From Paenibacillus_G elgii_A (lineage in GTDB: Bacteria > Bacillota > Bacilli > Paenibacillales > NBRC-103111): a DNA stretch of 64,000 nt. Below are positions 8,401-16,956 of the stretch, in pieces. Numbering within the stretch: the stretch's first letter is position 1; every line of letters starts with the position of its first letter. The DNA lies in NCBI GenBank assembly GCA_042219835.1, contig JBHJMN010000008.1, positions 96,079-160,078 of the forward strand, written 5' to 3'. Under the pieces are notes generated by a model. The model was not told the origin of the DNA and ran no database searches. It saw only the letters and a list, made by a program, of their open reading frames with translations. The translations under genes and the position numbers were made by a program.

Positions 8401-9360
8401 ATGGAAACGGTACAGCTATCGTATCCGCTGCCGCAGGACGGCCGTCCTGACGATTCCGCCAAGGTGCTGGCGATCGGAGATTTCGACGGCGTTCACCTCG
8501 GTCACCGGGAAGTGATCCGGAGGGCGGTCGAACGCGGGGCCGAGCTTCAACTGCCGGCTGCCATCATGACGTTTCATCCGCATCCCAGACAAGTGCTCGG
8601 GATGGACAAATACACCAAGCTGCTTACGCCGCCCGCGGCCAAGCAGGAATTGCTGCGGCAGCTTCAGGTCGATGCGACCTATGTCGTGGATTTCAGCGAA
8701 TCGTTTATGCGCGTAACGCCCGAACAGTTTGTCGAGCACATGCTTGTGCCGATGAAGGTCAGTACGGTTTTCGTCGGATTTGACTTCACCTTCGGCTACA
8801 AAGGCGCAGGGACGCCGGATACGCTGTGCGATTTGGCCAAAGGGAGATTTGCGGTCGAGGTGGTTCGTCCGTTTCACAGGAACGGCGAGAAAGTCAGCAG
8901 CACATTGATTCGCGAATGCTTGCTGCGCGGCGATATTGCCGAAGCGAATGCGTTGCTTGCCCGGCCTTACCGGCTGGAAGGGACGGTCGTGCACGGAGAC
9001 GGGCGAGGCCGGACCATCGGTTTCCCGACCGCGAATCTTGAGGTGAGCCAGCCTTACGTTATTCCGGCCAATGGCGTCTATGCCGTACAGGTCACGGTCG
9101 GGGGGCGCAAAGTAGACGGGGTCATGAATGTTGGGGTGAAGCCTACCTTCGTTACCGGCCTGACGCAGCCCGCGCTGGAGGCGCATTTGTTTGATTTTCA
9201 CGAAACGATCTACGGAGAGAACGTACAGGTGGAGCTGCTCGCGTTTATTCGCGAAGAACGGAGATTCGCTTCGGTTCAAGAGCTGGTTTCCCAAATCGGT
9301 CAAGATGCGGATCAAGCGCGCTTGATCCTTGCGGCTCGGAAAACGATTCAAAACTCGTAA
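8401..9360 (+). CDS. ribF: Bifunctional riboflavin kinase / FAD synthetase RibF
   Basis: Converts riboflavin to FMN and FMN to FAD. The N-terminal adenylyltransferase domain shows GDFDGVHLGH (residues ~21-30) and the C-terminal kinase domain GDGRGRTIGFPTANLE with GVKPTF. ATG 8401 (319 aa) is preferred, with AGGTGA ending 13 nt upstream; an in-frame GTG at 8386 would add five residues. Only 48 nt separate it from truB, leaving no room for an FMN riboswitch. Confidence 0.95.
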   Translation: METVQLSYPLPQDGRPDDSAKVLAIGDFDGVHLGHREVIRRAVERGAELQLPAAIMTFHPHPRQVLGMDKYTKLLTPPAAKQELLRQLQVDATYVVDFSESFMRVTPEQFVEHMLVPMKVSTVFVGFDFTFGYKGAGTPDTLCDLAKGRFAVEVVRPFHRNGEKVSSTLIRECLLRGDIAEANALLARPYRLEGTVVHGDGRGRTIGFPTANLEVSQPYVIPANGVYAVQVTVGGRKVDGVMNVGVKPTFVTGLTQPALEAHLFDFHETIYGENVQVELLAFIREERRFASVQELVSQIGQDADQARLILAARKTIQNS

Positions 9361-9366
9361 TTTTAT

Positions 9367-9396
9367 TTTACTTTTATAAACAAACTATGGTATACT
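9367..9396 (+). promoter_or_regulatory. SigA-type promoter of rpsO
   Basis: TTTACT (9367-9372), an 18-bp spacer and TATACT (9391-9396) preceded by an extended TGG. It lies in the AT-rich gap just after ribF. Confidence 0.65.
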
Positions 9397-9399
9397 ATG

Positions 9400-9530
9400 A
9401 AACGTTGTCAATTCAACATGCTATCGCATGAGGAATTCAGGACATCGCATGAACCTTGGCATGGAGAATCGAGTACTCCATCGGTCTCTGGGCCACAGGG
9501 GATATCCTTATTATTTTCGGAGGTGACTCA
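9400..9530 (+). promoter_or_regulatory. rpsO leader, candidate S15 autoregulatory RNA
   Basis: About 130 nt of leader separates the promoter from rpsO. It contains a hairpin with arms ATGGAG (9461-9466) and CTCCAT (9476-9481). S15 leaders that bind the protein are known in Bacilli; matching this one to a known class needs a covariance search. Confidence 0.4.
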
Positions 9531-9533
9531 ATC

Positions 9534-9803
9534 ATGGCATTGACACAAGAACGCAAGCAGGAACTGATCCAAACGCACAAAACGCATGAAAGCGACACTG
9601 GATCTCCAGAAGTGCAAGTTGCAATTCTTACGGAAAACATCGTGAACCTGACCAGCCACTTGAAGACGCACAAGAAAGATCATCATTCTCGTCGCGGTCT
9701 GCTCAAAATGGTCGGCCAACGCCGTAAGCTTCTGACGTACTTGAAAAACAAAGACGTCAAACGCTACAGCGCTTTGATCGAAAAACTCGGTCTGCGCCGT
9801 TAA
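9534..9803 (+). CDS. rpsO: 30S ribosomal protein S15
   Basis: An 89-residue primary 16S rRNA-binding protein. The family core TGSPEVQVAILTENIVNLTSHLKTHKKDHHSRRGLLKMVGQRRKLLTYL is complete. ATG 9534 follows GGAGGTGA; the frame is open upstream to 9456 but unrelated. It stands between its own promoter and terminator, ahead of pnp. Confidence 0.99.
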   Translation: MALTQERKQELIQTHKTHESDTGSPEVQVAILTENIVNLTSHLKTHKKDHHSRRGLLKMVGQRRKLLTYLKNKDVKRYSALIEKLGLRR

Positions 9804-9818
9804 TTCAGCCTTACAACT

Positions 9819-9896
9819 AAAGCAACCACGTTTGTCCTTTGTGCACGCCGGAACGCCTGGCGTACGGATGCACGGGCTGCGGGGTTGCTTTTTTAA
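9819..9896 (+). terminator. Long terminator after rpsO
   Basis: AAGCAACC near 9820-9827 pairs with GGTTGCTT (9883-9890), followed by TTTTTT. An inner stem (GTGCA/TGCAC) extends the hairpin. Confidence 0.65.
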
Positions 9897-9911
9897 AATA
9901 TCGGGATACTG

Positions 9912-9940
9912 TCGACGCCGCTCACAGCGCAAGCTATACT
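9912..9940 (+). promoter_or_regulatory. Candidate pnp promoter and long leader
   Basis: TCGACG (9912-9917), 17 bp, then TATACT (9935-9940). The following 200 nt up to pnp hold no gene; CGATC-type complementary segments near 10016 and 10038 could form a hairpin, but no known regulatory RNA is recognised. Confidence 0.4.
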
Positions 9941-10155
9941 TTTGAGTTACTATTTTCATAAAAAGAAGGAAATACTGACTAATATGCAGAATGGTTAAGG
10001 AAGACCGGCGCTTTGGCGATCCGGAGGCGAGTCTGCCCCGATCGGTTGCCAGGCAATGGCGGTAGTGCGGGACCCGGCTTCGTTCGAATAATCCTACATA
10101 ACGAATTCCGGGTATGAAATTTCAAAGCTTTGAACGAAAATTGAGGAGGTTGAGT

Positions 10156-12258
10156 ATGGAGAAGCAAGTGCAGATGGATCTCGGCGGACGCCCGTTGATT
10201 CTGGAAACCGGACGTCTGGCGAAGCAGGCGAACGGCGCTGTCGTTGCGCGCTACGGCGAAACCGTCGTGCTTTGTACGGTAACGGCTTCCGCCGAACCGA
10301 AAGATTTGGATTTTTTTCCTCTAACCGTGAACTATGAGGAGCGTCTTTATTCGGTGGGTAAAATCCCTGGAGGCTTTATTAAAAGGGAAGGACGTCCCAG
10401 CGAAAAAGCGATTTTGTCCAGCCGTTTGACGGACCGTCCGATTCGTCCGTTGTTTCCGGAAGGCTTCCGCAATGACGTGCAGATCGTTTCGATCGTCATG
10501 AGTGTGGATCAGGAATGCGCGCCGGAAATTGCGGCCATGATCGGAACCTCCGCAGCGCTCAGCATTTCCGACGTGCCGTTTAACGGACCGGTGGGCGGAG
10601 TCATTGTCGGACGAGTGGACGGGCAGTTCGTCATTAACCCGACCGTCGAGCAGTCGGAGAAAAGCGATATCCACCTCGTCGTGGCAGGTACGAAGGATGC
10701 TATCATGATGGTTGAAGCCGGTGCGGAAGAAGTGCCGGAGGAAGTGATGCTGGAAGCGATCATGTTCGGTCATGACGAAATCCGCAAAATCGTTGCCGTG
10801 CAGGAACAACTCGTGCAGGAAGCCGGCAAGCCGAAAATGGAAGTCAAGCTTCACAGCGTCGAGAGCGATGTGAATCAAGCGGTTCGCGAATTTGCTCAAG
10901 CCCGTTTGGTGGAAGCGGTCAAAATTCCGGAGAAGCATGCAAGACAAGATGCGATCGACGCGATCAACAGCGAAGCGAAGGAGCATTTTGCCGCGGTCTA
11001 CGCCGAAACACCGGAGAACATGGCCGACGTCAAAGAAACGCTGTACGATATCGTGAAAGAAGAAGTGCGCCGCTTGATTACGCACGATAAAGTTCGTCCG
11101 GACGGACGCGGGCTTGATGAAATCAGGCCGATCGAATGCGACATCAACCTGCTGCCGCGTACGCACGGCTCCGGCTTGTTTACCCGCGGACAAACGCAGG
11201 CACTCAGCGTATGTACGCTCGGAGCGCTCGGCGACGTGCAAATTCTCGACGGTCTCGATCTGGAAGAATCGAAGCGGTTCATGCATCATTACAATTTCCC
11301 GCCATTCAGCGTAGGCGAAGCCCGACCTCTGCGTGCGCCAGGACGGCGGGAAATCGGACACGGGGCGCTCGGCGAACGTGCGCTGGAGCCGGTAATTCCT
11401 TCCGAGACCGACTTCCCGTATACGATCCGTCTGGTTTCCGAGGTGCTGGAATCGAACGGCTCGACTTCGCAGGCGAGCATTTGCGCGAGCACGCTGGCGA
11501 TGATGGATGCAGGCGTTCCGATCAAAGCTCCGGTAGCGGGCGTGGCTATGGGTCTGATCAAAGACGGGGAGCATTACTCGATCTTGACGGACATCCAAGG
11601 GATGGAAGACCACCTCGGCGATATGGACTTTAAAGTGGCTGGTACCGCCAAAGGGGTTACCGCACTGCAGATGGATATCAAAATCGACGGCATCGACCGG
11701 GCGATTTTGACGGATGCGCTGGAGCAGGCGAAAAAAGGCCGCATGCACATTTTGAACAAAATGCTGGAGCGCATTTCGCAGCCGAAATCGGACCTGTCGC
11801 CTTATGCGCCGAAAATCGTCACGATGCAAATCAATCCGGACAAGATCCGCGATGTCATCGGAGCAGGCGGCAAAATCATCAACAAGATCATCGAAGAAAC
11901 CGGCGTAAAAATCGACATCGAGCAGGATGGCCGCGTCTTCATCGCTTCGTCCAACAGCGAGATGAACGAAAAAGCGCGTCAAATCATCGAAGGCATCGTC
12001 CGCGAGGTCATCGTCGGGGAAACGTATCTCGGCACCGTGAAGCGGATCGAAAAGTTTGGCGCTTTCGTCGAAATTTTACCGGGCAAAGAAGGCTTGGTGC
12101 ACATTTCCCAGCTGTCGACCGAGCGGGTAGGCAAGGTGGAAGATGTCGTCAAGATCGGCGATACAATTACCGTGAAAGTAACGGAGATCGACAACCAAGG
12201 CCGTGTCAATTTGTCGCGTAAAGCGGTATTGACGGCACAGGTTCCAGCCCAAACCTAA
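10156..12258 (+). CDS. pnp: Polyribonucleotide nucleotidyltransferase (PNPase)
   Basis: A 3'-5' phosphorolytic exoribonuclease of the RNA degradosome (700 aa). Two RNase PH domains (~1-210 and ~310-540), with FFPLTVNYEERLYSVGKIPGGFIKREGRP in the first and the catalytic-core segment TDIQGMEDHLGDMDFKVAGT in the second, are followed by a KH domain (GAGGKIINKII) and an S1 domain (FGAFVEILPGKEGLVHISQLS). ATG 10156 lies 6 nt after GGAGG (10145-10149). The order rpsO-pnp is the classical one. Confidence 0.98.
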   Translation: MEKQVQMDLGGRPLILETGRLAKQANGAVVARYGETVVLCTVTASAEPKDLDFFPLTVNYEERLYSVGKIPGGFIKREGRPSEKAILSSRLTDRPIRPLFPEGFRNDVQIVSIVMSVDQECAPEIAAMIGTSAALSISDVPFNGPVGGVIVGRVDGQFVINPTVEQSEKSDIHLVVAGTKDAIMMVEAGAEEVPEEVMLEAIMFGHDEIRKIVAVQEQLVQEAGKPKMEVKLHSVESDVNQAVREFAQARLVEAVKIPEKHARQDAIDAINSEAKEHFAAVYAETPENMADVKETLYDIVKEEVRRLITHDKVRPDGRGLDEIRPIECDINLLPRTHGSGLFTRGQTQALSVCTLGALGDVQILDGLDLEESKRFMHHYNFPPFSVGEARPLRAPGRREIGHGALGERALEPVIPSETDFPYTIRLVSEVLESNGSTSQASICASTLAMMDAGVPIKAPVAGVAMGLIKDGEHYSILTDIQGMEDHLGDMDFKVAGTAKGVTALQMDIKIDGIDRAILTDALEQAKKGRMHILNKMLERISQPKSDLSPYAPKIVTMQINPDKIRDVIGAGGKIINKIIEETGVKIDIEQDGRVFIASSNSEMNEKARQIIEGIVREVIVGETYLGTVKRIEKFGAFVEILPGKEGLVHISQLSTERVGKVEDVVKIGDTITVKVTEIDNQGRVNLSRKAVLTAQVPAQT

Positions 12259-12263
12259 TTTAA

Positions 12264-12320
12264 CGCTTGAGTTTTCAAGCGAGCATGCAGAAAGAGCCAG
12301 AGCAGTCTGTCTCTTTTTTG
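12264..12320 (+). terminator. Terminator after pnp
   Basis: A 7-bp hairpin (CGCTTGA 12264-12270 / TCAAGCG 12275-12281) precedes a second stem AAAGAG..AGA/TCT..CTCTTT (12291-12316) that ends in a run of T. Confidence 0.65.
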
Positions 12321-12425
12321 TTTGCCCAAAAATCCGGATTTCAGCCGCAGCGCTCTATATGTTGGTCTAAACCTGCCCTGCCGGGCATAAGATGGGGACA
12401 AACAGGTGTGGACAGGAGAATGGGC

Positions 12426-13466
12426 ATGAAACGCAAAGGATGGTTAGCTGCGTCATTATGCTTTGGAGCGCTGCTGCTCGGCCTGCAGTTTTCTCCGGCA
12501 GTCGACCGATTCGTACAGCACGCCAGAGAGAAGAACGGTCACGAACGGGCTGCAGACGATACACGGACGCTGTCTTCTCTGCTGTCGCTTAGGGCATGGA
12601 GCGACGAAGGGGGAGAGCGGCGGGCCAGAGTGCTTGAGAGAATCAAGGCCGAGGCGGCGAAGCGCAATATACCGCCAGTGGACGCTAAGATTGATCGCGT
12701 CTGGAAAGCGATACCGGGATACAACGGGCTGGAGGTCGATGTCGAGAAGTCGCTGGAGCTGGCGGAGCGGCAGTCGTTTCCGGAAACGCCGCAGCTCGTA
12801 TTCCGCGAAGTGCCGCCTCAAGTCGATCTGGATCAACTCGGACCGAATCCGATCTACAAGGGCAACCCGGCGAAGCCGATGTCGGCGCTCATGATCAACG
12901 TGGCGTGGGGCGATGAGTATTTGCCGCAAATGCTGGACGTTCTCCGTAAGGAGCAGGTGCTTGCGACCTTTTTTTTCGACGGGATGTGGCTGAAAAAAAA
13001 TATTCCGACCGCCCGCAAAATTATGGAGGAAGGACACGAAGTCTCCAATCATGCGTACTCTCACCGGGACATGAGCAAGCTCAGCAGGACGCAAACCGCT
13101 GCCGAAATCAGCAAGACCGAGACGATGCTGAAGCAGGAATTGGGCGCACAGAACCGTCTGTTTGCCCCGCCATCGGGAGATTACAATCAAATGACCGTAG
13201 ACGTAGCGCACGAGATGAACCTGCGCACTATTTTGTGGACGATCGATACGGTAGATTGGAAAAAGCCGGAGCCTTCTTCCATCGTGCATAAAGTAGCTAC
13301 ACGGATCGAGCCCGGCTCGCTGATCCTGATGCATCCTACGTCTTCGAGCAGCGCCGCGCTGCAGGACATGATTCGCGCAATCCGGGCCAAAGGGCTGTCT
13401 TTGGGCACCGTCAGCGAGGTCATCTCGCCCGCGCGGTTTCCGAAGGTTGAGTCCGCCGGACAATAA
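12426..13466 (+). CDS. ylxY: YlxY-type sporulation polysaccharide deacetylase
   Basis: A 346-residue protein of the NodB superfamily, located as in B. subtilis between pnp and mlpA. Start MKRKGWLAASLCFGALLLGLQF gives a signal or membrane anchor. The NodB domain (~155-340) shows INVAWGDEYLPQ in place of the usual TFDDG, then ATFFFDG, NHAYSHRDMSKL (metal-binding His pair), FAPPSGDYNQ, and LMHPTSSS. ATG 12426 is chosen because AGGAG (12414-12418) has the right distance; an ATG at 12420 is too close. The motif-1 change is a feature of the YlxY group as I recall it. Substrate unknown, probably spore envelope glycan. Confidence 0.85.
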   Translation: MKRKGWLAASLCFGALLLGLQFSPAVDRFVQHAREKNGHERAADDTRTLSSLLSLRAWSDEGGERRARVLERIKAEAAKRNIPPVDAKIDRVWKAIPGYNGLEVDVEKSLELAERQSFPETPQLVFREVPPQVDLDQLGPNPIYKGNPAKPMSALMINVAWGDEYLPQMLDVLRKEQVLATFFFDGMWLKKNIPTARKIMEEGHEVSNHAYSHRDMSKLSRTQTAAEISKTETMLKQELGAQNRLFAPPSGDYNQMTVDVAHEMNLRTILWTIDTVDWKKPEPSSIVHKVATRIEPGSLILMHPTSSSSAALQDMIRAIRAKGLSLGTVSEVISPARFPKVESAGQ

Positions 13467-13536
13467 TGGTAATATCAGAATGTTATACCTGTACAGGGGA
13501 ATCAAGACTTCGCCGTACCGAGGAGGCTTAAAGCGT

Positions 13537-14787
13537 TTGGACAAATACACACTAACTAACGGACTGCGGCTCGTCATCGAGAAAATTCCGACGTGCCGCT
13601 CCGTTGCTTTCGGCATCTGGGTCAAAACCGGATCGCGCAGCGAAAACGAGACGAACAACGGCATTTCGCATTTTATCGAGCATATGCTCTTCAAGGGCAC
13701 GGAAAAATACTCTGCCAAAGATATCGCCGAAATTTTCGACGGCATCGGAGGCAACGTGAACGCCTTCACTTCGAAGGAGTACACATGCTATTATTGCAAA
13801 GTGCTGGACGAGCATCTGCCGCTCGCGGTGGAAGTGCTCTCCGATATGTTTTTCGGTTCGGTGTTCGATGAGACGGAATTGGAAAAAGAAAAAAATGTCA
13901 TCTATGAAGAAATCGCGATGTATGAAGATACCCCGGACGATATGGTGCATGATCTGATTGCCCGGGCTGCTTTCGGCGGGCATTCGCTCGGACGTACCAT
14001 CATCGGCACGCAAAGCAATCTGGCGGCAATGACCTCCGATACGCTCAAGGAGTACATGAAGTCGCACTATACGATAGCCAATACGGTCATCAGCATCGCC
14101 GGCAACATTAACGACGAGGTCGTCGGCTTGATCGAGAAGCATTTCGGCAGCTTTGCGAATGCGGGCTCGCAGACCCCGCTCAAACCTTTGGCGTTCCGGA
14201 GCGATTCCGAGTACCACCAGAAGAAAACCGAGCAAAATCATATTTGCTTATCGCTGCCCGGGCTGGCTGCGAAGGATGACCAGCTGTACGCGATGATTCT
14301 GCTGAACAATGCGATCGGCGGCGGCATGAGCTCTCGGTTATTTCAGGAAATCCGCGAGAAACGCGGGTTGGCCTACTCGGTTTATTCCTATCATTCTTCC
14401 TACCAGGACGGCGGCCTGTTTACCGTCTATACCGGAACGGCGCCCAAGCAGACCGAAGAAGTGCTTAAGGTGACGCTGGAGCTGCTGGCCGACATCAAGG
14501 AGAAGGGATTGACCCCGACCGAGCTGAAGAAAGGTAAGGAGCAGATGAAGGGCAGCTTGATTTTGAGCCTGGAGAGCACCAGCAGCCGGATGAACCGGAT
14601 CGGGAAAAATGAGTTGATGCTCGGCCGACATTACAATCTGGACGAAATGATACAACGTATCGAGAGCGTGGAGATGGAGCATGTTCAAGCGCTGACGGCG
14701 GAGATGCTGTCCGTGCCGTTCGCATTGGCTATGGTCGGGCAGACGAATGATGCCATCGCCGGATTTAGGAGGGATCAGCTTGTCTGA
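13537..14787 (+). CDS. mlpA: M16 family zinc metallopeptidase (MlpA/YmxG)
   Basis: A 416-residue insulinase-family processing peptidase. The inverted zinc motif HFIEH is at residues 45-49 and the third ligand lies in the downstream EKEKNVIYEEIAMYEDTP segment. The start is TTG 13537 after GAGGAGG (13520-13526); the frame runs on upstream but over ylxY. In B. subtilis the homologue follows ylxY. It overlaps dut by 8 nt. Confidence 0.9.
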   Translation: MDKYTLTNGLRLVIEKIPTCRSVAFGIWVKTGSRSENETNNGISHFIEHMLFKGTEKYSAKDIAEIFDGIGGNVNAFTSKEYTCYYCKVLDEHLPLAVEVLSDMFFGSVFDETELEKEKNVIYEEIAMYEDTPDDMVHDLIARAAFGGHSLGRTIIGTQSNLAAMTSDTLKEYMKSHYTIANTVISIAGNINDEVVGLIEKHFGSFANAGSQTPLKPLAFRSDSEYHQKKTEQNHICLSLPGLAAKDDQLYAMILLNNAIGGGMSSRLFQEIREKRGLAYSVYSYHSSYQDGGLFTVYTGTAPKQTEEVLKVTLELLADIKEKGLTPTELKKGKEQMKGSLILSLESTSSRMNRIGKNELMLGRHYNLDEMIQRIESVEMEHVQALTAEMLSVPFALAMVGQTNDAIAGFRRDQLV

Positions 14788-15235
14788 ACGAATCGAAGTG
14801 TTCATTAAACGGCTGCCGGGAAACGAGGATATCGCGCTGCCGCAAAAAATGTCCGAGCTTGCCAGCGGTTTCGACTTGTATGCGGCCGTAAGCGAGCCGG
14901 TCGATCTCGGGCCGGGCGAACGGACGCTCATTCCGACCGGATTTGCGCTTGCCATGCCGGGAGGGCTGGAAGCCCAAATTCGTCCGCGAAGCGGGCTTGC
15001 TTTTAAACACGGGATCACATCCTTGAACACGCCGGGCACGATCGATGCCGATTACCGCGGCGAAGTCAAGGTGCTGCTGATCAATCACGGCAAAGAAACG
15101 TTCACCATCAACCGTAACGAGCGCATCGCGCAAATGGTGTTCCAAACGGTTCCGCTCATTACGCTGACCGAGGTAAGCGAGCTGGACGAGACGGAACGCG
15201 GAGCGGGCGGCTTCGGGCATACGGGAACAAAATAA
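14780..15235 (+). CDS. dut: dUTP diphosphatase
   Basis: Hydrolyses dUTP to dUMP and PPi. The 151-residue protein carries the trimeric dUTPase motifs: SGFDLYA (1), RPRSGLA (2), GTIDADYRGEVKV with the catalytic Asp (3), RIAQMVF (4) and RGAGGFGHTG (5). TTG 14780 follows AGGAGGG (14768-14774). It sits where B. subtilis has ymxH, so the neighbourhood differs from that reference. Confidence 0.95.
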   Translation: MSERIEVFIKRLPGNEDIALPQKMSELASGFDLYAAVSEPVDLGPGERTLIPTGFALAMPGGLEAQIRPRSGLAFKHGITSLNTPGTIDADYRGEVKVLLINHGKETFTINRNERIAQMVFQTVPLITLTEVSELDETERGAGGFGHTGTK

Positions 15236-15252
15236 GGAAGACGGACGATCTA

Positions 15253-15304
15253 AGCGCTTTTCCGCAGGCCAGCAAAATTCGGCCTGGCGGGAGAGCGTTT
15301 TTTT
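15253..15304 (+). terminator. Terminator after dut
   Basis: CGCTTTTCCGCAGGCC pairs with GGCCTGGCGGGAGAGCG across an AT-rich loop, followed by seven T. Confidence 0.8.
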
Positions 15305-15358
15305 GTTGACCGCGGAACGATGTGTTTCGCCGGCTTTTGGGGGGATTGATCTGCTGGA

Positions 15359-15388
15359 ACCCATCTTTGGGCTGTCGCATAAGATGAT
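15359..15388 (+). promoter_or_regulatory. Possible SigK promoter of dpaAB
   Basis: ACCC near 15360 and CATAAGATGA at 15379 resemble the AC / CATAnnnTA pattern of SigK with a fitting spacer. The last consensus base differs, so the call rests mostly on spoVF being SigK-controlled in B. subtilis. Confidence 0.25.
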
Positions 15389-15422
15389 TTATCGAGAGCG
15401 ACATGGAAAGAGGTGAGAATGA

Positions 15423-16322
15423 ATGCTGACCGGGACTCAAATATCGTTGATCGGCGGCGATGCCAGGCAGCTCGAGGTGATTCAAAAATGCTCCGAACTC
15501 GACGCATCCGTCGTTTTGTTCGGCTTTGATAATTTGCAGAACGGTTCAAGCGGGATTACCAAGGCAGAATTGACGCCCGACGCGCTTGTGGCTTTGGATG
15601 CCGTCATTTTGCCTGCTGTTGGGACGGACGATCAAGGAAATGTGGACAGTCTGTTTTCATCCAAGGAATTGCGACTTACCCATGAACATATAGCTGCTCT
15701 GCCGAAACATGCCATCGTCTTTACGGGCATGGCGAAACCTTACTTACGCGAATTATGCTCGAACGAAGGCATCGGGCTGATCGAATTGTTCGACCGTGAC
15801 GATGTGGCCATTTACAACTCCATTCCAACAGCCGAAGGCGCGGTGATGATGGCGATTCAGAACACGGATATTACCATTCACGGCTCGGAATCCATGGTGC
15901 TTGGCTTCGGAAGAACTGGAGCGACGCTTGCCCGCACGCTGCAAGGCATGGGCGCGAAAGTCAAGGTGGGCGTCAACAAGCCGGAATATTACGCCCGCGC
16001 GATCGAGATGGGAATGAATCCTTTTTATACCCAAGAGCTGATTTCCCACGTATCCCAAGTGGATTTACTGTTCAACACCATCCCGGCCATGGTCGTTACC
16101 GCTCAAGTCATCGCCAATATCCCGCATCGCGCCATTATTATCGATCTAGCCTCCAAGCCGGGCGGAACCGATTTCCGCTATGCCGAAAAACGCGGGGTGA
16201 AAGCGATGCTTGCGCCGGGGCTGCCCGGCATTGTTGCTCCGAAAACCGCCGGGCGCATCATTGCCGATACGCTGACCCGCATCATTATGGAGGATGCAAG
16301 ACGAAGGAGGAACGGGGAATGA
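15423..16322 (+). CDS. dpaA: Dipicolinate synthase subunit A
   Basis: With DpaB makes dipicolinic acid, the spore-core chelator, in the mother cell from the dihydrodipicolinate branch. The 299-residue protein has a Rossmann nucleotide-binding motif VLGFGRTGATLARTLQGMGAKV (~157-178) and the SpoVFA N-terminal domain starting LTGTQISLIGGDARQLEVI. ATG 15423 follows AGAGGTGAG. It overlaps dpaB by 4 nt, and dapA in the following cluster supplies the precursor. Confidence 0.95.
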   Translation: MLTGTQISLIGGDARQLEVIQKCSELDASVVLFGFDNLQNGSSGITKAELTPDALVALDAVILPAVGTDDQGNVDSLFSSKELRLTHEHIAALPKHAIVFTGMAKPYLRELCSNEGIGLIELFDRDDVAIYNSIPTAEGAVMMAIQNTDITIHGSESMVLGFGRTGATLARTLQGMGAKVKVGVNKPEYYARAIEMGMNPFYTQELISHVSQVDLLFNTIPAMVVTAQVIANIPHRAIIIDLASKPGGTDFRYAEKRGVKAMLAPGLPGIVAPKTAGRIIADTLTRIIMEDARRRRNGE

Positions 16323-16912
16323 ATTGGGATCAACTGACGGTGGGCTTCGCGTTGACCGGGTCTCACTGCACGTTTGCCGAAACGATGCCGCAAATCCGGC
16401 GCTTTGTCGATGCCGGGGCCAGAGTCGTGCCCATCGTATCCAATACGATCATGACCACGGACACGCGGTTCGGCACATCGGCAAATTGGCGAAAAGAGTT
16501 GAAAGAGATCACAGGAAATGATATTATTTCTTCAATTGTAGATGCAGAACCGCTCGGTCCTTCGAAACTCCTTGACATAATGGTGATTGCTCCCTGTACC
16601 GGGAATACGACCAGCAAGCTTGCTAACGCCATGACGGAAAGTCCCGTGCTGATGGCGGCCAAAGCGCAGATGCGCAACGGGAGACCGCTCGTGCTGGCGA
16701 TTTCGACAAATGACGGATTGGGACTGAACGCTATGAATATCGGCAAGCTGCTGATTACCAAAAACATTTATTTCGTCCCGTTCGGACAGGATGCGCCGAA
16801 CGTCAAGCCGAATTCGCTTGTAGCACGCATGGATTTGATCATGGAAGCTTGCGAGGCAGCCCTTCAGGGCAGGCAGCTGCAGCCGATGCTGATTGAACGG
16901 TTTCATTACTGA
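16319..16912 (+). CDS. dpaB: Dipicolinate synthase subunit B
   Basis: A 197-residue flavoprotein-fold subunit. The N-terminal LTVGFALTGSHCTFAETMPQI, IVSNTIMTTDTRFG and APCTGNTTSKLANAMTESPVLMAAKAQMR match SpoVFB. The start overlaps dpaA (ATGA) and a ribosome binding site AGGAGGAA lies inside dpaA. 44 nt separate it from asd. Confidence 0.95.
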   Translation: MNWDQLTVGFALTGSHCTFAETMPQIRRFVDAGARVVPIVSNTIMTTDTRFGTSANWRKELKEITGNDIISSIVDAEPLGPSKLLDIMVIAPCTGNTTSKLANAMTESPVLMAAKAQMRNGRPLVLAISTNDGLGLNAMNIGKLLITKNIYFVPFGQDAPNVKPNSLVARMDLIMEACEAALQGRQLQPMLIERFHY

Positions 16913-16956
16913 TCCTGCATTTTTTATCATTTATTCTTTAGGGGAGAGGACAATAC

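Noticed and set aside
10321..11982. 553-codon minus-strand frame over pnp
   Set aside because: Antisense shadow of pnp without start signals or recognisable domains.
12456..13784. 442-codon minus-strand frame over ylxY and mlpA
   Set aside because: Shadow of two well-supported plus-strand genes; composition odd (Arg/His/Leu-rich).
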